Shown one piece after another: positions 22,859 to 34,000 of a DNA stretch of 64,000 nucleotides (positions are counted from its first letter, which is position 1; each line of letters begins with the position of its first letter). Below the pieces are notes generated by a model. The model did no database searches and was not told where the DNA came from. It saw only the letters and a program-made list of their open reading frames with translations. Source of the stretch: Alectoria sarmentosa. Its lineage: Eukaryota > Ascomycota > Lecanoromycetes > Lecanorales > Parmeliaceae. A program made the translations under genes and the position numbers. Location of the stretch: NCBI GenBank assembly GCA_009733775.1, contig WOGZ01000188.1:1-64000 (forward strand), read 5' to 3'.

Positions 22859-23663
22859 TTAGCAAAACTTGACTTATCCCCGTTTGACGGGAGACTAGTA
22901 TCTAAAGGAGGAAGTTCGAGTCAGTATCCAAGGAGGCATGACATGGTAAGAAGGAACGAAGGTGAGGACTGGCACAACCATCCGACCACAAGGGCACTCA
23001 CAAGAACGTAGATGGCTTTGATTGCAGGTTCATTGACGACGTTGCAGCCGTCAAAGAACGCGCTATAGGAGGCTTCTGATTTGAATTTAGGCTCGAGGAC
23101 CTGCAACGAAATTGTTGCGGTATGGGCGTCGTTGTGGTAGAAGTTGACGGACGTATTTGTGTACGGACGGCAGCGATAATAGTCGATGTCTGAACTTCTC
23201 TCAATGATGAGCTGGAAAAGATTACTGACTTTGCGTGTGAATTGATTGTTTCAAGTGGATGGAAGGGTGCCTGAAGAGTAATAAACGAGTGCCTAAAATT
23301 AGTTGGTCAATGTGAGAGAGGATGGAGAGGTGGGATAGCTTACAAAGGGGACAGGGAGCTAAAGAGCGGTCAGGAGATCAAGTGTCATCATTGTTATATT
23401 GCACTCAGAGTCAGAGGGTGAACACTGGCGTTCCGATTCAGTATTATTGGGTAGAGAGAGCTGTCTCGATTCTTGAAGAAGTAGACAATACAGAAAAGTT
23501 CCGAATAATTTTCGAATTTCGACGGGACGGCGGCTAGCGTCGGTATTCGGACTTTACCGCTCCGACGTATTCGAGTTCGCCTTATGCTTGGCAAAAGGAA
23601 AAGCTGCCGCGCTGTCAGGCTGTGTCTTTGACAGGGCGAGCATACAATAGGTAGTTCTCCACA
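22859..23663. promoter_or_regulatory. Divergent region between PPR and ERG8 genes, with splice-like signals
   Basis: About 800 bp between divergent genes. On the minus strand, GT-AG pairs can be read (a GTGAGT donor near 22999 and an acceptor at 22902), so the PPR transcript may have a spliced 5' UTR. A coding-like stretch inside is listed separately. Confidence 0.45.
22999..23200 (-). other. Coding-like open stretch of unknown nature
   Basis: On the minus strand one frame is open from about 23200 to a GTGAGT splice-donor-like site near 22999. It starts LIIERSSDIDYYRC and includes FFDGCNVVNEPAIKAIYVL. About half of its codons end in C, as in well-expressed fungal genes. However, it has no ATG, a TGA closes the frame just upstream, and no upstream exon with an ATG could be joined. 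It may be part of the PPR 5' leader, a remnant exon or chance. I do not recognise the sequence. Confidence 0.25.
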
Positions 23664-25338
23664 ATGGACCGACCAAGCATTGCCTTTTCAGCTCCTGGCA
23701 AGGTACTGCTGGCTGGCGGCTATCTGGTCTTGGACAGAAATTATACAGGCTTAGTCTTTGGACTGGACGCTCGCATACATGTTCATGTGCAGACTTTGCA
23801 GACATCTCCTGGCCTCACCCTTTCCGAGATCTTTGTCAAGTCCCCCCAATTCAGGGATGCAGAATGGCGGTATGGCTACCGGGAGACTGAAGAGTATGGT
23901 GGCATTGAGGTGACCCAACTGAAAGGGTGAGCCACCGAGTGTATTAAAACAATACCAATTGTCCAAGCGATTCATATGCTTTGATTTCAGCAACTTCTGA
24001 TTTTCTATCCTTCTCTTCGATCCTTTTGGTTGACGCCAATGTCGGAGAAACACATTGTCTCGTCACCTCGCAAGAACCGGCCTTGTTACACTTCATTCAA
24101 TTACCCCATAAGACCAAGAATTCAAACCATAAATTCTTGAGCGTGTTTCGATGTCGAGCGGCTGATGTACGATATCAAAAGCACTGATAGTACATGCCCG
24201 GGATAGTCACTCCACATCCTCACAATCTCGAAATCGATTCGTCGAAACAGCTCTTGCCTACGCGCTGACATACGTATCGGCTGTTAACTCTACCAGAATC
24301 GGGCCGGCATCAATTACGATCCTAGCTGATAAAGACTATTACTCTCACTCCGGATATTCTGAAAACCATATCCCATCTACATTAAGTCGATTCCTTGACT
24401 TCAACATACCTCTCCATCAAGCGCACAAAACTGGGCTCGGATCGTCAGCTGCGCTTGTTACTGCCTTTACAACCGCTGTGGTTGCGCATTATGCTCCGCT
24501 AGAGGTAGTTGACGCAAGCTCGATGCAGGAGAAATTGCGACTACACAACCTCGCTCAAGCAGCACACTGTGCCGCACAAGGCAAGATTGGGTCGGGGTTT
24601 GACGTAGCAGCCGCAGCCTATGGATCATGTATATACAAAAGGTTTTCGCCCTCGATCCTAGAAGGACTGGGCGACGTGGGAAGCAAAGGCTTTTCCACTC
24701 GCTTGAAGTCAATAGTGGAAGACACGGATTCATCCAAAAAATGGGACACAATTGTAGACAAGAAATTTGCTGCCACTGTGCCAAAAGGTTTAAGGCTGGT
24801 CATGTGTGATGTCGACTGCGGCTCGGAAACAGTCGGAATGGTCAAGCATGTCCTCTCCTGGAGGAAGACAAAGCCCGAGGAATCAGTACCCCTGTGGGAA
24901 ACTCTGCAAAAAGGAAACGAGGACCTTGCTTTGGAGCTTCATAAACTGACATCAAAACCCGCATGCCAGCCTGAAGATTACGAGGGCCTACGCGCACTGA
25001 TTTTGACAATTCGATCTTTGATTCGTGAGATGTCAACGCAGTCTGGCGTGCCAGTTGAGCCCGAAGTGCAAACGAATCTGATAAATGCCTGCTGTCGTTT
25101 GCCTGGAGTCGTGGGTGGAGTAGTGCCTGGCGCTGGAGGGTACGACGCTGTTGTTCTACTCATTGAGGACAGGAGTACTGTGATTGATGAGCTGCACCAA
25201 TTCCTCGAAGATTATCGAATAGATGTCGATCAGGGTCACGGAGGTAAAATAGGGAAGGTCCGGCTATTGGGAGTGAAGCAGGAGGATCTGGGTGTACAGG
25301 CGGAAGATTGGACCATCTACGATGGATGGCTTAAATGA
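23664..25338 (+). CDS. erg8: Phosphomevalonate kinase
   Basis: Exons 23664-23926 and 24207-25338 encode 464 residues. The enzyme phosphorylates 5-phosphomevalonate with ATP in the mevalonate (isoprenoid and sterol) pathway and belongs to the GHMP kinase superfamily. The N-terminus MDRPSIAFSAPGKVLLAGGY is typical. The ATP loop KTGLGSSAALVTA is at about 162-174, and IGSGFDVAAAAYGS and PGAGGYDAVVLL follow. The 280-bp intron is long for this window. It was chosen because the donor at 23927 leaves phase 2 and only the acceptor at 24206 keeps the frame open into RNRFVETALAYAL; the two nearer AG sites I tested give immediate stops. A small extra exon inside that intron is not excluded. Confidence 0.93.
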
Positions 25339-25574
25339 ATATCAATACATCTCAATGGCAGCAGGGTTCATAGCGAATTTATGCCCTTGACATTAAATGG
25401 ATGATGGACCAGATGCAGTGATGAATCATCTCGTTGGATCTTGTTGGTGATATATGTGCTACTCCTCATTTCTTTCCCATCGTGTCAAGCGCTTTTGCAA
25501 TCTTTCCACTGCTGCTCACAACGTTGTTGTTGGAACAGCATACTCTCTTTATACGCACTCTACATACCTTCGCA

Positions 25575-25617
25575 TTTCCCTTTTTCTTTTTCTTTTTCTT
25601 TTTTCTTTTCTTTTTCT
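25575..25617. repeat. Polypyrimidine (CTTTTT)n tract
   Basis: Imperfect repeats of CTTTTT run over about 43 bp, downstream of ERG8 and upstream of the ubiquitin-fold gene. Confidence 0.8.
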
Positions 25618-25750
25618 GATTCTGAACACCTAGATAATTGATGCTTGGCAAAACCCTACCTTACATAACCTTGGTCACCCGTGCGGATGGCGATCATAGA
25701 AGGCTGATCCCCTCGATCAACAAACTTGTGCCCGACTAAGGCACGTGGTC

Positions 25751-25786
25751 ACCAAACACACCAAATACACCAAATACACCAAACAC
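25751..25786. repeat. Four tandem 9-bp units ACCAAAYAC
   Basis: Units read ACCAAACAC, ACCAAATAC, ACCAAATAC and ACCAAACAC with no gaps, about 330 bp upstream of the start codon at 26120. Confidence 0.85.
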
Positions 25787-26119
25787 CTATTTGAAGTATC
25801 TAGACCATCTCCCCAAGACCAAGTCGTACTGTCTGAGCACCTACACTGATCACTCTTTCAAACCTTTAGTATCCAGTATCATTATTGCACAGACCACATC
25901 CGTGTCAACCGCCCTGACGTTGGCTTTTCCGCGCACCTCGCGAACCATCCGCCACCTTTACTAGTCTACAATCCACATCATCTGTCACGGCCATCTCTAA
26001 AGCACGTCTCTCCCATCTCAATTGCTTTTCATCTGCCAATATTCGGCAGCGTACCTTCTAACACTATCTCCCGATTTCGCGTCCGGACTGCCGCCGATCC
26101 GCTCCTACTGGTGCTCACA

Positions 26120-27174
26120 ATGGCTCCGGTGGATGGCCTCTCAGGAGCCACGGTAGATGAAAATTCAATTGGAGCCTCAGACGCTCTGAGCATATCTCTT
26201 CATGAGTCCCAGCCACCTCAATCCACATTGCCCACCTCGGAACCTATAGAAAGAGCCCATGTGGACCAGCAAACAGCAGAGGACGTTCCCGCCAAGTCCG
26301 TATTTGGGCCCTTTTCAACATCAGCAGAAGCAAGTGATGACGGTCAGCAAGGCGTCACGAGCGCAGGGTCAGGAAATATGTCGGCGCCAATTCCTACCAC
26401 AAGCATAGATCCAATTGAGTACTCGAAAGAGAATAGACAAAATGCCATACAATCTTCGCCGTCGCCATTGGATTTTAATCCCCAAGTCGGCGAGCTATTG
26501 AAATCAACTCATGCAAACAAACTACCGATACCAGATGCAACAACGCCGCCTTCTTTGACGAGAGAAAAGACAGCCCCAGCAATCGGTCCGGCAACGGATA
26601 AACCAACTCCTGTTCCCAAAGAATCTGAGATAGAAGGTCCCGTCTTATTCATTACCTTACTTTTGAGTAGTACTGGAGCAAGGCATCCATATAAGCTTGA
26701 CGAAAAATATCTGCGAAAGCGCAATGTGACGGTTGAGGGTAACAATCCGATCAACATAAGCCTATACAAGCTAAAAGAACTCATATTGAGAGACTGGCGG
26801 GACGGTAAGGATAAACCCCCGTTGGTTGTATGATGTTCTACAAGTTGGCGACTAAGTGCGCTGACACTCTGAGTTTCAGAGTGGGAGTCCAAACCATCCA
26901 GCCCCGAGTCCATACGCCTGATCTCCATGGGCAAGATGCTCAATGACAAGTCACGATTGTCTGGTAGGTTATGTTTCTCTGGATGTTAGAGCTTTTCATA
27001 GTACTGACAAACGTTGAAGATTCTGGTTTCACAAATGGTCTTACACCCCACATTATCCACATGACGATCAAACCACAGGAGATCGTGGACGAAGAAGATG
27101 CCAAGATGAAGTCTGGGGGAAGAGATCGCGACGGCAATGAGAGAAGTCCAGGATGTCGATGTATCATTCAATAA
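26120..27174 (+). CDS. Membrane-anchored ubiquitin-fold protein (UBL3/MUB-like) with CaaX tail
   Basis: Exons 26120-26804, 26880-26963 and 27020-27174 encode 307 residues; the introns are 75 and 56 bp, both in phase 1. Residues 1-180 are Ser/Pro/Thr-rich and probably disordered. The C-terminal ~125 residues form a ubiquitin-like domain (Rad60-SLD_2/UBL3 type): GPVLFITLLLSSTG, LKELILRDWRDEWES, IRLISMGKMLNDKSRL and HIIHMTIKP. A basic linker then leads to the end PGCRCIIQ. The last four residues, CIIQ, form a CaaX box predicted to be farnesylated, with a further cysteine two residues upstream that could be palmitoylated. Human UBL3 and plant MUB proteins end the same way and sit on membranes, where MUBs can recruit E2 enzymes. 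The start is the second start-like codon (ATG at 26120), after an in-frame GTG at 26111. Confidence 0.88.
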
Positions 27175-27642
27175 CCGGCATATTCCTTTCTACACAAATC
27201 CACAATCACAACATCAAGATTGAGACTTGCAGCATGGCGACGCGTGGATGAACTACGCCGGCGTTGAGTACGGTCTCATCGTTTGCAGCATTTTCTGGTG
27301 TTCATGGGACTGTAGCACAAGGTCTTCAAATGGCGAATTGAACGGTTCTCGCTGCCTGGGACAGTCATGGTTTCCTGCAATGTAATCATATTTGGGACAT
27401 GTTGCCAAAGGGATTGTTCTTTGGACCGTTTGAAGCAGCATATCGAGCTTCTTCGAACTCTTGTTTCAGCGAAGACTATGAAAGAGCATTTGCTTCTAGT
27501 AGTAGCATCATCCATAGGAAAAAGCCGGTCGCGCCAGGGGTTTTGGAAAGTCATCCGAAACAGGTCTTTAATCAAGTAGTTGTTTCTTGACGAACACCTA
27601 TTTCTTGCTTGGAGATCTAATGTAAACTATTCCCACACCTGC
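27175..27642. other. Convergent intergenic region
   Basis: About 470 bp between the 3' ends of the ubiquitin-fold gene and UMP1. Overlapping short frames on both strands show no family features. Confidence 0.5.
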
Positions 27643-28184
27643 TCACCAGTCCATCTTCAGCTGCGCCTCCATCTCCGAATGAAAATCTGCCCCTTCTCTA
27701 GTCTCATCGCCCTTGTAGACATCCTCCCAACTCAGCTCCGCATCCCTCCCCGCAAGAACATCTCCTCCGACTCCAGCGCTTCCTCCCAAACACACCGGCC
27801 TCCACTCCCCCTCCCTACAGATCTTCATTTCCATCCCTCGTCGGACAGGTTCCGCGATGCCGAAGTTGCGGCGAAGCATGTTCATCTTGAGCGAATCTTG
27901 TGTTGATTGCCAGGCTGCGAGGCGGGACTCTAGCGGATGTGTGGACACAGTGGGATGAGATTGGGAGGTGTTCGTCGATGAGGCGGAGGGGGCGGGTGTG
28001 GGTGTGAGAGAAGAGCGGAGAGTATCATGGATGCCAGGAGCGGAGGGCGCGCCTCCAGTAGCAGAGCTGGTATTGTTGGTTGAAGTAGCGTGGTTGGAAG
28101 GTGGTGCTATACGCAGGGACTAGAAACGAAGAGTTAGCGGGAAGAGTAGGAGGAGTGAATGGGAGGAACACTGGGACCAACCAT
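27643..28184 (-). CDS. ump1: Proteasome maturation factor Ump1 (POMP)
   Basis: Exon 1 (28182-28184) is only the ATG codon. A 62-bp intron follows, and exon 2 (27643-28119) encodes the rest, giving 159 residues. Ump1 is the chaperone of 20S proteasome assembly; it binds half-proteasomes and is degraded when the particle matures. The mature N-terminus begins SLRIAPPSNHA, followed by a Ser/Thr/Pro-rich segment, then the conserved core HPLESRLAAWQSTQDSLKMN, MLRRNFGIAEPVRRGMEMKI and the C-terminal SWEDVY region. The split immediately after the start codon is supported because exon 2 in this frame has no upstream ATG and the acceptor (TTTCTAG) is good. The donor reads GTTGGT, a weaker consensus. 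Confidence 0.92.
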
Positions 28185-28401
28185 GATGGTTTGTTGATGG
28201 AGGTTGCTGTTGCAAAAGTTGCAAGAATTTAGGTCGACGGAGCTCTAGTTGAGTGTACGCGGATCTCTGCGTACGCGCTACTGTCAATACACGCCAAACA
28301 GGACCCATGTAATTTATTTTCGTACATCTGTTAGGCTCGCCTGTGCATCAACTGCTGTAATTCACAAGTTATGCAGGGGTATCATAAAACATAAAAACGG
28401 A

Positions 28402-29691
28402 TCATCTAGCTTTTCGACTTCTTCGAGATCCAGGCGCTTTCGATGTACTCGCTGCTTTTTCCTTCTTTGCTGCCACCCCTTCTCGGTCTTTGCCTGACGC
28501 GGTTGCCTTTGCTCTCTCCAATCCCTCGTTCTCCTTCTTTGCCAATGCTCTCTTTACCGCACCATCCTTCTCCAGCGCCTCAATCTGCCTATCACTAAAC
28601 GTCCATAATTTCTTCTGAGCATCGTCATCCCTGATTTCTTTCCTCAAATAGTCAACTTCTTTACACTCTCTCAGCAACCTCCCACCGGACCCTCTTCCCA
28701 GTTCTGCCTCCATTGCAGCCACGAGGAAACCCTGCGCACCTTGCAAAGGTGATTTGAGCACAAGCCACCAAAAAGGCCAAGTGATTAAGTAAAGCAGCAA
28801 CCCCCACAGTGAACCCATCGTCAGCCATCGCCGCATTCCTGGTGTCCGAGTAAAACCAGGGTCAACGGCGACGACTCGAGCATTGTTCGGCTGTTTGTCT
28901 GGCCGATGATATGCATCCAGATGTTTTTGAAAAGCCTGAGCAAAGATCATGCATGCCAGCTTACTGGTCTCGTACTTTCTTCCTGCCGGTAGAGGGTCCC
29001 TTGTGTCTTTCAAAGGCTTTAGATCGCCCCCAACGTAGCTGGAACATGTTGCAAATATTATCCTAACATCTCTATCAGGGGGTTGGGCTCTGATTGCTGG
29101 ACTAAGTATGCTCAAAAAATGGAAGTTTGCGATGTAATTAATTCCCCAAACAGGATCCAATGCATCTTGTGTCTTCGAAGTGATACCGAATCTTGGTATC
29201 AGACTATCCGCACATAGTATGATCATGTCAAGTCTCCTGGGAGGAGCGTTGTCAACCCATTTGGTCGCAAAGACTCGTATTGATTGCAACGACGAAAGGT
29301 CCATCTGCTCTGCGTAAATCAGTTCGTTGTTGGTAGAGCCGCGCAGATCATCAATGTAATCCACAAGAAAAGGGTCCGAGGACGCATGATGGGTGAGAAG
29401 AATTATCTGGGCGCCGCGAGTCGCTAGATTTTGAGCTACGGCTGCACCAACACCGGAGGTGCCACCCTATGTATCATCAGCTACACTCATGAGGGAGAAG
29501 TAAGCCTCAAATACCGTAATCATGATCACTTTGGAATGCATCAAGCGCTCCGAAGTGTTGCTGGCTCCCCCAAGATACATCTTCAGGAGCCATATTGAGA
29601 ATAACAAGGGCGAAATCTTCAGGAGAGGGATCACATATGGCAATAAAGGTACCCCTTCAAACACTGCACTTGCAAGTATATGAATGGGCAT
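28402..29691 (-). CDS. Membrane-associated short-chain dehydrogenase/reductase
   Basis: Exons 29515-29691 and 28402-29466 encode 413 residues. The 48-bp intron is the shortest called here, and its removal creates the Rossmann glycine motif TGGTSGVG (residues 59-66). Residues 12-40 are hydrophobic (LLPYVIPLLKISPLLFSIWL), suggesting an N-terminal membrane anchor. The active site shows a Ser pair in TCSSYVGG near 200 and YETSK with Y224 and K228. A second hydrophobic stretch (WGLLLYLITWPFWWLVL) follows the PGFTRTPG motif. The last ~70 residues are Lys/Glu/Ala-rich and very basic at the end. The general layout resembles lipid-droplet or ER SDRs such as yeast Env9; the substrate is unknown. ATG 29691 is the first ATG in the frame. 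Confidence 0.85.
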
Positions 29692-29868
29692 CTTTAATGC
29701 CAAGTGCTGCCGCGGTATGGTTGTTCGACAACATGCGGAAACAAGTCAAGGGTAACAATACCGTATTTTCGGTAATTTAATCTGCCAAAACACTGAAACG
29801 ATCTACAAATGTTGTCTCCCAGGCTATTAAGAAACTCAACTTCTCGCTTTTTGAGAGTGAACCTGAGC

Positions 29869-30435
29869 ATGTCGGACGAAAAAGACTTTAGCCCCCGGGA
29901 GCAGCAAAGAATCTTCGGCGCTGGAATTAAAAGGAGGAGAATCGATTTCGTGCCCGCAACAATAGCTCCCACGCCGGCTATAAAGTCGGCGGCTCGAACC
30001 ACCCTCTCTATATCTCCCGGAGGCTATCTAAATATCGTCCTTAAAAATAGTACGTCCAGGGAAGTCCATAATTGCACTTCCAACAAGGTCCCTCACCCCG
30101 AAAGAATTGCTACACGACGACGAGTTGATGTGAGAGGGGCTCTCTGTGGTATCTGCGATCTCCCAATAGATCTCCCATGCGACGCAACATCAACAGCGTC
30201 TACAAATCACGAGTCTACTATAGCTCACATGGTCTGCTTAACTCATTCGCACCCACCGTCACATTTGGATCGTAATCGACAAGGGCTCAAGGTTCTCTCA
30301 TCCTTTGGCTGGGATCCGGACAGCAGACAAGGATTGGGCGCAACAGGCAAAGGCATAAGAGCGCTCATCAAAGCCAAAGTAAAGAACGATAGTGTAGGAC
30401 TAGGCGCGAAAACAAAAAGGGCCGAAAGCCCCTAG
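29869..30435 (+). CDS. G-patch domain protein
   Basis: An intronless frame of 188 residues from the ATG at 29869 (MSDEKDFSPREQQRIFGAG). An in-frame ATG at 29809 would add 20 basic residues; I prefer the second because the FGAGIKRRRIDFVPA segment after it is typical of the short fungal G-patch family. The G-patch lies near the C-terminus: LKVLSSFGWDPDSRQGLGATGKGIRALIKAKVKNDSVGLG, with the characteristic spaced glycines. G-patch motifs bind RNA and can activate DEAH-box helicases. A cysteine pair (CGIC) and HMVCLTHSH further upstream suggest a small metal-binding segment. The gene diverges from the SDR gene by under 200 bp. The precise role is unknown. Confidence 0.82.
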   Translation: MSDEKDFSPREQQRIFGAGIKRRRIDFVPATIAPTPAIKSAARTTLSISPGGYLNIVLKNSTSREVHNCTSNKVPHPERIATRRRVDVRGALCGICDLPIDLPCDATSTASTNHESTIAHMVCLTHSHPPSHLDRNRQGLKVLSSFGWDPDSRQGLGATGKGIRALIKAKVKNDSVGLGAKTKRAESP

Positions 30436-31055
30436 ACGCAAAGGTAGAGAGATTGGATGCGAAGCAAGTTCGGAAGAACGATGTAAGAAAGGCTGCAGGA
30501 GATGTTTTACAGGAATGATGATGTGGAAAAGTATCTCGGTCATGAATGATGTGCAGCGAAGGACTTGCCTGCATGCCCGGAGCGGAGCTGTGCTCTCGCT
30601 TCCAGAGCGATCGCCGGTCCGTCCGATGTTCAATACGGCATGCTTTGGACTGGTGCATCTCAATCGATTGTACCTCAATGGGCATACTCACAGTCACAGT
30701 TACGTTGACAAGCTGAACGGCTATCGGCTCGAGTCCAAAAAAGACTGGCCAACATAGAAGAATACAGTACTGGTGGTACTACGAAAATGACTCGCGAAGT
30801 CTGCCCTCAAAGCCGTGTGTCTCTCGAACTTGAAATTAAAAATGCTGGAGACCTCAGAGATGAATCTTCTGGCTTTCTTTGCTTGGCTGAGTGTAGCTAC
30901 CGACATTTTTTAGAATCTGTACGCTTCTTGCGGATGAATTGCGATAGGAAACAGTAGCTGCTGGCATAAAAGCACGGAAAGAACGACTCAAATGTCTATC
31001 TGCCCAGCTCCTAAGTTGTGGGAATGTCGGCTACTTAATATCCCAAGCGCTCTAG
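30436..31055. other. Convergent intergenic region
   Basis: About 620 bp between the 3' ends of the G-patch gene and PRP22. The open frame at 30515-30757 shows no recognisable features. Confidence 0.5.
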
Positions 31056-34000
31056 CTAACCCCAAGTGCCACCTCCACCACCCCGTCCCTGCCTCTTCTG
31101 CGCCGACAAACGCCAATCATCCTCGCCAGCAAATCTGTTGTGCAAAGGCTGTATCCTTTCCGCCTTCTTCCTCTTTGACAATCGATCCGTAGCGGCGACC
31201 TTGAAGAACGTGGGCGCTGCCTCCACAAGCCATTTCGGTTCAATAGCCGTAGTACAGTGCATATACTCCTTGGTCGTCAAGACTAACGTATGGAATATCA
31301 CATGTTCTGATGGTTTCCCAAACATGGCAGAGGATGGATGCAGATAGACAACCGTGCCTTCGATGAGCGTCTTGTAGCCTTCCTGTGGATCCTTCCTCGC
31401 GGCGTTCCGGAAGAATCCCGAGCACAACGCTTGCCGTACCTTCATTGTGTTTCTACCACAAGAGACAATTTGGTGCTTGTATCGCTCCATGATACTTACG
31501 AGCTGCTGGCGCACGTCCTGGGCACGCCGCATTGAACGAGCCTGGATGAAGTTTTCGAAACACCATGGGTTCGAAAATTTACTCCCTTTCCAACCATTGT
31601 AGACGTTCAGTAAGGTGAGGTGATCTCCGTGAGGGTCATGGAACTTCTGCTTCCTCTGATCGGCTTGCTGTTGCTTCTCCTTTGGGCGGTAGAAGACCTG
31701 GACCGACAGCATAGCAACTATACTCAAAACTTCATCTGAGCACCCAAGATCAGTCGAAAAAATGAGTGTCTTTGCGAGAGTTGGCTCCATAGGAAAGTCT
31801 GCCATCTTGCGACCAAGACGTGTCAAAAGACCCTCGTCGTCAAGGGCTGAGAGGGCATAGAGCTCTTCAAGGGCTGTTAGCATAGTGTTGGTAGGAGGAG
31901 GGTCCATAAAGTCGAAGTGGAGCAAGTCGTTGATGCCCATGGCTTTCAGCATAAGGATGGTGGTTGACAGGTTCTGGCGTTGAATTTCGGGTATAGAAGT
32001 CGGAAGCATCTCGGACTGAAAAGCTGCCTCTGTGTATAATCTGAATGCTTTCCCTGGACCTGTACGACCAGCACGGCCAGCTCGTTGTTTAGCTTGCGCT
32101 TGGGAGATAGGCGTGACGACAAGCGAATCCATTCCAAGCTTAGGATCGTAAGCGTTTTGCTTTACAAACCCTGGATCAATCACATAGTAAATGCCGTCAA
32201 TCGTGATTGAGGTTTCAGCAATATTCGTCGCAATGACTACTTTTCTGCTGCCAGGTGGTGCAGGTTCAAAAATCTTGCTCTGCATCTCGCTAGGTAAAGC
32301 AGAGTAAACAGGGAGAATGAGTAGCTCGGGCACGCTTGGACCAAGAGCTTTCATCCTCTCAAAGAGAATCTCGCAACTTGTATCGATTTCCTCTTGCCCT
32401 GTCAAGAAAAGCAGTATATCGCCTGGAGGCTCAGTCAAATGGATTTGCATGACCGTGACAAGGGCAGCATCAAGATAGTCTGACTCCGGTTCTCTCGAGT
32501 ACATCACTTCCACGGGATACGTACGACCTGGAATCGTAAAAATCGGACACTTGTTGAAGTATTCAGAAAACTTGTCCGCATCAAGCGTGGCGGATGTGAC
32601 AATCACTTTTAGGTCAGGTCTTCTCTTCAACGTTTTCTTCAGCAATCCGAAGAGGACATCCGTTGCAATGGTTCGCTCATGAGCTTCATCGAGCATAATG
32701 ACTGAATATTTTCTGAGATTAGGATCCATAAGTACCTCCCTTTGAAGCATGCCGTCGGTCATGTATTTGATTTTGGTTTCTGGGCTGGTGCAGTCTTCAA
32801 AACGAATGGTGTATCCGACTTCTTGACCCAACTTGCAGCCAACCTCCTCAGCTACACGCTTCGCAACAGACATTGCAGCGACCCGGCGAGGCTGAGTGCA
32901 CCCAATCATACCATGATTGGCGAAGCCACCCTCTGCAAGATACTGCGTCAATTGAGTAGTTTTTCCAGATCCAGTGTCGCCCACGACAATCATAAGCTGG
33001 TTTCCGTTGACAGCGTCAAGGAGCTGCTTGCGAAACTTATATACGGGTAAGCCTTCCCTTTGCTGCTTGATTGACAGGGAGCTTCTTTTTCCAAGTGACT
33101 GGTCTTTGCTTTGAGTCACCCGCTTCCACTCCGGCAAAGCATCAGGAGTGTTGTGTGCTTGCGGATTTCGGAGGTCGCTGGCAAATTTGCGTTGGTCGGG
33201 CGCCATCATTGGATCTTGCCACTGCGCGTTCAGGTCTACTTGTGAAGCTTGCTCAGCAGCTTTGTCCTGTGCTTCTTGCTGTCGTAGATCACGGCGCTCT
33301 TTTGCTAGAGATGTACCGGCCATGGCAGCGCGATTCATCGATCCATCTGGTGCTTTGACGACTCTTATGGGAGAAAGCTCTAAAGATTGTTTTGTCTGTC
33401 CAGCTAGGAATGGAGGTTCTTCTTCTCTGACTTCAATATCCACATCTTCCTCTTCCTCAAAATCGCCTTCTCCAGCTAGCGTTGCATTATACTCTTCATC
33501 GATGTCGGGGTAGTCCAATGCAGAGATGGCACCTGATGCAATTAACTGTTTGATCTCCCACCTTTCAGGAGACGTCATCCTCTTCTTTTGTCGCATGCGC
33601 TTTCCGTTCAGTTCACCTTCTATGACGGGCACATCTGAAGTAAGACTACCATATCTGTTGTTATCGTTGGCTTCGGGGCCCGTGCCATCTAGTCTTTCCA
33701 TATTTGCACCCGATGCTAGTCTCTTCTGAGGTACTAGATCACGACCTGTGACTTGGTCTACTTCTTTCATCGATAATCCGATTCGAGGCCCTTTAGGTCC
33801 GGGTTCGATACTCACGACCTTCACCTTGACGGATTGACCTTGAGATAGGAGATCAGATGGGTCGTTCACTCGGGCGCCTTCTTGCATTGCAGAGACGTGC
33901 ACTAGTCCATCAGCTTTCCCTCTCATGCCCTGCAAGCTCACGAATGCTCCAAAAGGCTTGGTACCACTGACTGTGCCGTTGTATACCTTGAATATCTTGG

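Larger units (their letters stand above)
25339..26119. promoter_or_regulatory. Intergenic and promoter region of the ubiquitin-fold gene
   Basis: About 780 bp between two plus-strand genes. It contains a polypyrimidine tract (25575-25617) and a four-copy 9-bp repeat (25751-25786), then a pyrimidine-rich leader before the ATG at 26120. Open frames across the polypyrimidine tract are Phe-rich artefacts. Confidence 0.5.

Noticed and set aside
23981..24187. Open frame inside the ERG8 intron as a possible exon
   Set aside because: With the donor at 23927, the acceptor before it (TTTCAG near 23989) gives an immediate stop; the protein aligns to the family only when this segment is skipped.
30515..30757. 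80-codon frame between the G-patch gene and PRP22
   Set aside because: No family features and located between convergent genes.
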